DNA from: CAYYNQ01 sp964473105
Lineage (GTDB): Bacteria; Sumerlaeota; Sumerlaeia; MVZB01
Assembly (NCBI GenBank): GCA_964473105.1
Contig: CAYYNQ010000036.1
Span: forward strand, 1 to 47,556
Direction of reading: 5' to 3'
Length of the DNA: 47,556 nucleotides
In this document: in pieces, positions 42,930 to 47,556 of the stretch
Numbering within the stretch: the stretch's first letter is position 1
How the letters are laid out: each line of letters begins with the position of its first letter
Translations under genes and position numbers: made by a program
The notes under the pieces: model-generated
The model's database searches: none
What the model was told of the DNA's origin: nothing
The model's input: only the letters and a program-made list of their open reading frames with translations

Positions 42930-45900
42930 ATGATACGCGGCGTTATCGAAAACTTTCTCCAGCGCTTTGCCGCAGGATCCGGGACGTCCACACTCGTGGA
43001 CGCGGCGTACTCGGGTCGTAACAGGCTCGTTGTCACGGAATCGCGCGGCGGGGCAACCCCCGCATTGCTGTCGATCCTTGCCCGCAAGACACAGCGTCCA
43101 CTGCTGGTTGTAACCAGTTCGATCGATCGGGCCGAATCCCTTACCGACGGGCTGAGGTTCTTTCATGGCGATCCCCTGATCTTCCCCGCCTACGATACCT
43201 TGGCGTTCGAGGTTCAGGAACCGGTCCTGCATATTCTTGCCGCACGAAACGAGGTCATGGGCCGCCTTGTTGCTGTCGATGACCCCCCCCCCTTTGTCAT
43301 TGTTGCACCGATCGACTCACTGTTTTACCGCGTCCTGCCGATTGAGATCCTGAAAGACCAGTTCCTGAAAATCCGCTGGGGTGAACCGCTCGATACCGGC
43401 TGGCTCGCCGGGCGTCTGGTAGAGATCGGTTTTCGGCGCGAAAGCCTAGCCGAGAGCCCCGGGGAATTTGCGATCCGCGGATCTATCGTCGATATCTATC
43501 CACCCAACTCCGGGGATCCCTGGCGGCTTGACTTGCTTGGGGAGGAAATTGAACAAATCCGCAGATATGATCCGGTCACCCAACGTTCGTATCCCCTGAA
43601 ATCCGAGATCGAGGACATTGGAATCCATGCAAATCAATGTCATGTGCCCGCTATCCAACATCTCCAACAAGGCGGAAGCCTGGTTCCGGTCCTTGAGCTG
43701 ATGCCCGATAATACATGCATCATCATCGATGGACCCTCCAGAATCGAGCAGCGACTGATACATTTTCACGACATGGCAACACGCCACTGGCAGGAGATTC
43801 AGTCTCATCGGGAGAATGAAGTCCCGAGTCCCTTTGTCACGGGCAACCTGCTTCCCCATCAATGGATTCTTGGGGACACACAACTACAAGACGCACTTGA
43901 TAAATTCATGCGGATCCAGCTTGCGGACCTGTCCCTTGATCCGAACAAGAATCATGAAAATGGGATTGCCCCATCACCCGATGATGATCCAAACGATAAC
44001 GCCATTTACCCAATTGCAACACAGTCATTCGATTCAATCCCATCAAGGTTTGATGAATACATTGAACTTTTCATGTCCCGTCTGAAACGCGGACATTGGA
44101 TCATCATCGTTTGCGACAATAACGGCCAAGCCATGCGACTCGATGAGTTACTGCGTGAGAATGGGGTTCCGGCAGCACCAACAACTCCCGATATTCTTTC
44201 CAACGGTATTCAACCCTTGCTACCACGAAACGCATGCGATCCATGTCCGCAGGTCCTTCTGACCGTCGGTGAGTTGCATGAGGGATTTCATTGTCCGGCG
44301 GCCGGGGTCTTTATCGTCACCGACCGTGAAATGTTTGGGAGGTATAAGCGCCGCCACGTTTATCGCAAGGCTTACCGGGGCAAGCGCATCGCCGACCCAA
44401 CCGAGATCAATCGCAATGATTACGTTGTTCACATGGAACATGGGGTCGGCAGGTTCCTCGGCATCCGTCGACAGGAAGTGGATGACAGACAGATCGAGTT
44501 CCTTGAAATTGAATACCAGAACAATGACAAGCTTCTTGTACCGGTCGAGAAGGTCCACATGGTCCAGAAGTATGCATCCGTCGAAGGCAAGGAGCCTGAG
44601 CTCGATCGAATGGGCAGCAAAAAATGGTCGCGCCGCCGGAAGAAATCAATTGAGGCCGTCCGTAAACTTGCCGGTGAACTCCTGGGAATTTACGCCCGCC
44701 GTGAAGCAGCCAGGGGTTATGCCTACGGGCACGACACCGTGTGGCAGAAGGAGTTTGAGGCATCATTCATATACCAGGAAACCCCGGATCAGCAAGAATC
44801 CATCGATTGTGTCAAGGATGACATGATGAAGGACCGCCCCATGGACCGGCTGGTCTGCGGCGATGTCGGTTATGGAAAAACAGAGGTTGCGATTCGCGCT
44901 GCCTTCAAGGCACTGGTTGAACACAAGCAGGTGGTTGTGCTTGCACCGACCACCCTGCTGGCCCAGCAGCACTACAAAACCTTCACCGAAAGATTTGCGG
45001 ACTACCCATTCCGATCGGCCATGCTAAGCCGATTCAAAACCACCAAACAACAGCGTGAAATCATTGCTCAACTCAAGGATGGAGAAATTGACATCGTAAT
45101 CGGCACCCACCGAATTCTGTCACGGGATGTACAATTCAGGGATCTCGGACTTCTGATCGTCGATGAGGAGCAGCGTTTTGGCGTGACGCAGAAGGAGAAA
45201 ATTAGAAATCTGCGCGCGGACATCGACATCCTGACTCTAACCGCGACCCCAATTCCCCGAACACTTTACATGGCCCTGTCTGGGCTACGCGACCTAAGCA
45301 TCATTCATACCCCCCCGGCCAATCGGCATCCCATCCGTACCCGCACCATCCACTGGAACAGGGACCTGGTTGAGGAGGCGCTGCTTCGTGAATTGAACCG
45401 CAACGGCCAGGTCTTCTTCGTTCATAACCGCATTGAGACGATCGAGGATATTACACAAACCATCAAGGAGATTGCCCCCAACGCCAGAGTTATTCTTGCA
45501 CACGGGAAAATGGAGGAATCACGTCTTGAAAAGATTATGATCGATTTCATTGGGGGCAGACATGATATTCTGGTATCCACAACCATCATCGAGAATGGAA
45601 TTGATATTCCCAATGTCAATACGATCATCATCAACCGCGCCGATACATTTGGCTTGGCCCAACTCTACCAACTCCGTGGGAGGGTGGGCCGTGACGTCAG
45701 GCAGGCCTACGCATACCTGATCCTCCCCCCGGGACAGGCAATCACTTCGCAGGCAGTCAAGCGCTTGGAAGCCCTAGAAGAATTCACAGAACTGGGTGTC
45801 GGCTTCTCAATCGCAATGCGGGACATGGAAATCCGAGGAACAGGAAACATCCTAGGCCGTGAACAGCACGGGACAATCACGGACATCGGTTATGAACTTT

Positions 45901-46463
45901 ATTGTCAACTCCTTGAGGAGGCTGTACAGGAACTCAAAGGTATGCCGGTCCGCGACTTATTATGGCCGGCCGATTTCAAGTGGCCATCGGAACAGTTCCT
46001 GCCCGAGGAATACATCCCGGTAGAGTCCCAGCGAATTCGGTTTTACAAGCAGATCGCGGACGCTTGCACACGGGGTGACCTGGAGATGGTAATCGATGAA
46101 CTAGCCGACCGTTACGGCCCTCCCCCCGAACCGGCTGCAAACCTGACCAATGCCGCGCGGGTTCGCATCGCGGTGTCACCATGGCGAATCGACCGTATTC
46201 GATTTTTTCCGGATGGATCAGTGCGCCTGAGCGTCCCGAAACACGGAACCGAGTTGGCGACCGCACTGACCGAGGCGTCCGAGGCGGCAGGTACGGTTTT
46301 CCGGTCGCTGAGAAAACAGGGTCAGCAAATCCGGCTGATCGTGCGCGACCCGGACGATACAACCGCGGAACAGGTACTGGCAGCATTGGCTGATTATCTC
46401 GAAGTGCTGCCTACGTTCGAGCCAGTGTCAGAGGTCACCGTCACCACAACATTGGAATCCTGA
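42930..46463 (+). CDS. mfd: Transcription-repair coupling factor
   Basis: Mfd removes RNA polymerase stalled at DNA lesions and recruits UvrA. The 1177-residue protein has the UvrB-like N-terminal modules (LAESPGEFAIRGSIVDIYPP), the RNA-polymerase-interacting domain (DYVVHMEHGVGRFLGI) and the RecG-like motor. The Walker A motif is GDVGYGKT (644-651), DEEQ is at 745-748, and LTLTATPIPRTLYMALSG and QLRGRVGRD follow. The C-terminal TRCF domain is complete. A run of ten C (43283-43292) encodes Pro-Pro-Pro. TTGGA lies five bases before the ATG. Confidence 0.97.
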   Translation: MIRGVIENFLQRFAAGSGTSTLVDAAYSGRNRLVVTESRGGATPALLSILARKTQRPLLVVTSSIDRAESLTDGLRFFHGDPLIFPAYDTLAFEVQEPVLHILAARNEVMGRLVAVDDPPPFVIVAPIDSLFYRVLPIEILKDQFLKIRWGEPLDTGWLAGRLVEIGFRRESLAESPGEFAIRGSIVDIYPPNSGDPWRLDLLGEEIEQIRRYDPVTQRSYPLKSEIEDIGIHANQCHVPAIQHLQQGGSLVPVLELMPDNTCIIIDGPSRIEQRLIHFHDMATRHWQEIQSHRENEVPSPFVTGNLLPHQWILGDTQLQDALDKFMRIQLADLSLDPNKNHENGIAPSPDDDPNDNAIYPIATQSFDSIPSRFDEYIELFMSRLKRGHWIIIVCDNNGQAMRLDELLRENGVPAAPTTPDILSNGIQPLLPRNACDPCPQVLLTVGELHEGFHCPAAGVFIVTDREMFGRYKRRHVYRKAYRGKRIADPTEINRNDYVVHMEHGVGRFLGIRRQEVDDRQIEFLEIEYQNNDKLLVPVEKVHMVQKYASVEGKEPELDRMGSKKWSRRRKKSIEAVRKLAGELLGIYARREAARGYAYGHDTVWQKEFEASFIYQETPDQQESIDCVKDDMMKDRPMDRLVCGDVGYGKTEVAIRAAFKALVEHKQVVVLAPTTLLAQQHYKTFTERFADYPFRSAMLSRFKTTKQQREIIAQLKDGEIDIVIGTHRILSRDVQFRDLGLLIVDEEQRFGVTQKEKIRNLRADIDILTLTATPIPRTLYMALSGLRDLSIIHTPPANRHPIRTRTIHWNRDLVEEALLRELNRNGQVFFVHNRIETIEDITQTIKEIAPNARVILAHGKMEESRLEKIMIDFIGGRHDILVSTTIIENGIDIPNVNTIIINRADTFGLAQLYQLRGRVGRDVRQAYAYLILPPGQAITSQAVKRLEALEEFTELGVGFSIAMRDMEIRGTGNILGREQHGTITDIGYELYCQLLEEAVQELKGMPVRDLLWPADFKWPSEQFLPEEYIPVESQRIRFYKQIADACTRGDLEMVIDELADRYGPPPEPAANLTNAARVRIAVSPWRIDRIRFFPDGSVRLSVPKHGTELATALTEASEAAGTVFRSLRKQGQQIRLIVRDPDDTTAEQVLAALADYLEVLPTFEPVSEVTVTTTLES

Positions 46464-46474
46464 CAATACCCGGG

Positions 46475-46497
46475 TGTAACCTGACGTTTCGGTTACA
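46475..46497. other. Inverted repeat after mfd
   Basis: TGTAACC (46475-46481) and GGTTACA (46491-46497) form a 7-bp stem with a 9-base loop, 12 bp after the mfd stop. It is followed by TTAAAAA, not by a T run, so it is not a standard intrinsic terminator for mfd. A role in mRNA 3' end protection is possible. Confidence 0.35.
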
Positions 46498-46551
46498 TTA
46501 AAAACCCCGATCCGCCGATCCTGCAATGGGGAATTGGGCATCATTGAGATC

Positions 46552-46566
46552 TGGCTTCAGAAGCCA
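46552..46566. other. Convergent-region palindrome
   Basis: TGGCTTC-A-GAAGCCA is a 15-base inverted repeat with a one-base centre between the convergent ends of mfd and the radical SAM gene. As a symmetric element it could act on both strands. No T run follows on either side. Confidence 0.35.
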
Positions 46567-46721
46567 TCCGGTGACGGTGAGAATCATCCAAAATAGCTCG
46601 TGATTCCAAGGAATCTTCCGCTATCAGGCATCATTCGGAGCCCGATGATCCGGAATGGTGTATACCTGTTGATCGGCCAGAGAGAGACAGGCGAAGGCGA
46701 CCCTTTTATTCCGTATAATCT

Positions 46722-47555
46722 TCACAGAATACCCTCCCGCTTGAGTTCTTCACGAATACGGGGGGAGATCTTCCGACCCATGTAAAAATTAGGTTCATCC
46801 CCTGAACGGCCGGCTGCATCAACATGTCGCCTACGAAATCGCTGCTTCATGTTGAGAATCAACCGGCGTAACGTGCTCTCCATCCCGTAGAATAACCTGA
46901 CCAAAGCACCCTCCTTCGACATCACCGCATCCGGGTTGCCGCCGTTAATCCCGAAGTTGACAAAACAAGTGCGGCACTCAAGGGGTGGCAACGAGCTCTC
47001 AATCCTCAACCTGAACAGGCGGTACCTCACGCCGTTCCAGATCTCCATGAAACCCTTCCGTCGCAAGTCCCCCATCACCCTTCCGCTGACACAACAGGGA
47101 ACGACCTCACCGTTGGTACGGATGTAGGGTTCGCGCCATGGGCTGGCACAGCGCTGGACAAACCGCCCTGGCGCCGGGAGCAGTCTGTAACGTTTCCGGG
47201 GCCTAGTCTGGTCTCCCGGGGTCCGATAGGGCAGCGGCGCCGTGAAACCAATACCCAGTTCCTCCGCCAAACCCCGGGCCTGCTCGAGATACCGGTTCGC
47301 CTTCTCCGGCTCATGGATCAGTGAAGAATCATCGTACTCATTCGAATTAAACGCATAATCTGCAACATTGACATATGACATTCCATAGTGATGTGCAATT
47401 CGAACCACATCAGGTAACTCGTGAATATTCTGGCGGACCGCCACGAAGTTGAATGAAAAGCGTGCATATTTCTCGGAAAGGTGAATATCCCTGAGCTTTC
47501 TGATCATTGCAAGCTTATCCATGATCCTATCAAAACTTGCGCCTGCTCGGATGGA
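46722..47555 (-). CDS. Radical SAM / SPASM-domain protein, 5' end off the window
   Basis: The frame stays open past the ATG at 47522 to the right edge. The added codons read SIRAGASFDRI, the segment where radical SAM proteins have GAS.ETYE-type residues, so the start and the CxxxCxxC cluster motif lie outside the window. The visible part has the SPASM cysteines (CASPWREPYI, VVPCCVSG, LECRTC) that bind auxiliary iron-sulfur clusters, followed by a basic Arg-rich C-terminus. SPASM proteins often mature ribosomal peptides or sugars. Neither a partner peptide nor a substrate is visible here. It converges with mfd. Confidence 0.85.
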   Translation of the reverse strand, partial: SIRAGASFDRIMDKLAMIRKLRDIHLSEKYARFSFNFVAVRQNIHELPDVVRIAHHYGMSYVNVADYAFNSNEYDDSSLIHEPEKANRYLEQARGLAEELGIGFTAPLPYRTPGDQTRPRKRYRLLPAPGRFVQRCASPWREPYIRTNGEVVPCCVSGRVMGDLRRKGFMEIWNGVRYRLFRLRIESSLPPLECRTCFVNFGINGGNPDAVMSKEGALVRLFYGMESTLRRLILNMKQRFRRRHVDAAGRSGDEPNFYMGRKISPRIREELKREGIL

Positions 47556-47556
47556 T

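Noticed and set aside
46475..46497. Intrinsic terminator of mfd
   Set aside because: The stem is present, but the following bases are TTAAAAA rather than a T run on the transcribed strand.

Overview
The window looks like a piece of chromosome from a heterotrophic, polysaccharide-degrading, GC-moderate bacterium. It mixes housekeeping genes (a complete F-type ATP synthase operon, leuS, mfd, hisH, an M17 aminopeptidase, one tRNA) with carbohydrate genes (two GH32-type enzymes, a GH78 alpha-L-rhamnosidase, a sugar-acting operon and an FGGY kinase) and several lipoproteins of unknown function. This gene style and the protein features (secreted multi-domain GH32, fused E1, class II aldolase-SDR fusion, UPF0104 protein, short AtpC) fit the PVC group best (Verrucomicrobiota, Kiritimatiellota or Lentisphaerota). 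That placement is inference; there is no rRNA in the window.

Layout. 1-4428: two tandem paralogous GH32-like genes, the first cut by the left edge. 4526-7225: GH78 rhamnosidase. 7408-17237: a divergent cluster around a DeoR-type regulator. deoR and a fused E1 alpha/beta 2-oxoacid dehydrogenase run left. E2 acyltransferase, a PHP-domain protein, a class II aldolase fused to a sorbitol-6-phosphate-dehydrogenase-like SDR, and a medium-chain dehydrogenase with two Rossmann domains run right. 17650-19136: two related lipoprotein-like genes. 19187-26882 (minus strand): atpZ-atpI-like-atpB-E-F-H-A-G-D-C. 27200-28195: membrane diguanylate cyclase. 28371-30905: leuS, with a tRNA-Leu just beyond its start in the opposite direction. 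31244-32830: about 1.6 kb without a convincing gene. 32831-33454: hisH. 33616-36498: divergent FGGY kinase and lipoprotein. 36584-38059: M17 aminopeptidase. 38356-40822: larC, a UPF0104/LPG-synthase-like membrane protein and a possible 38-codon ORF, translationally overlapping. 40781-42634: large GT-C-like membrane protein. 42930-46463: mfd. 46722-right edge: a SPASM-type radical SAM protein, cut by the edge.

How the genes could work together. The GH32 proteins and the rhamnosidase would release fructose-type or rhamnose-type sugars. The 7.4-17.2 kb cluster has what is needed to oxidise a sugar or sugar phosphate (MDR and SDR), split it (class II aldolase) and convert a 2-oxo or acyloin product to acyl-CoA (E1/E2, with E3 supplied from elsewhere), all under one DeoR-family repressor. 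No kinase, isomerase or transporter lies inside it, so the substrate cannot be named. It is the best candidate for an undescribed pathway in this window.
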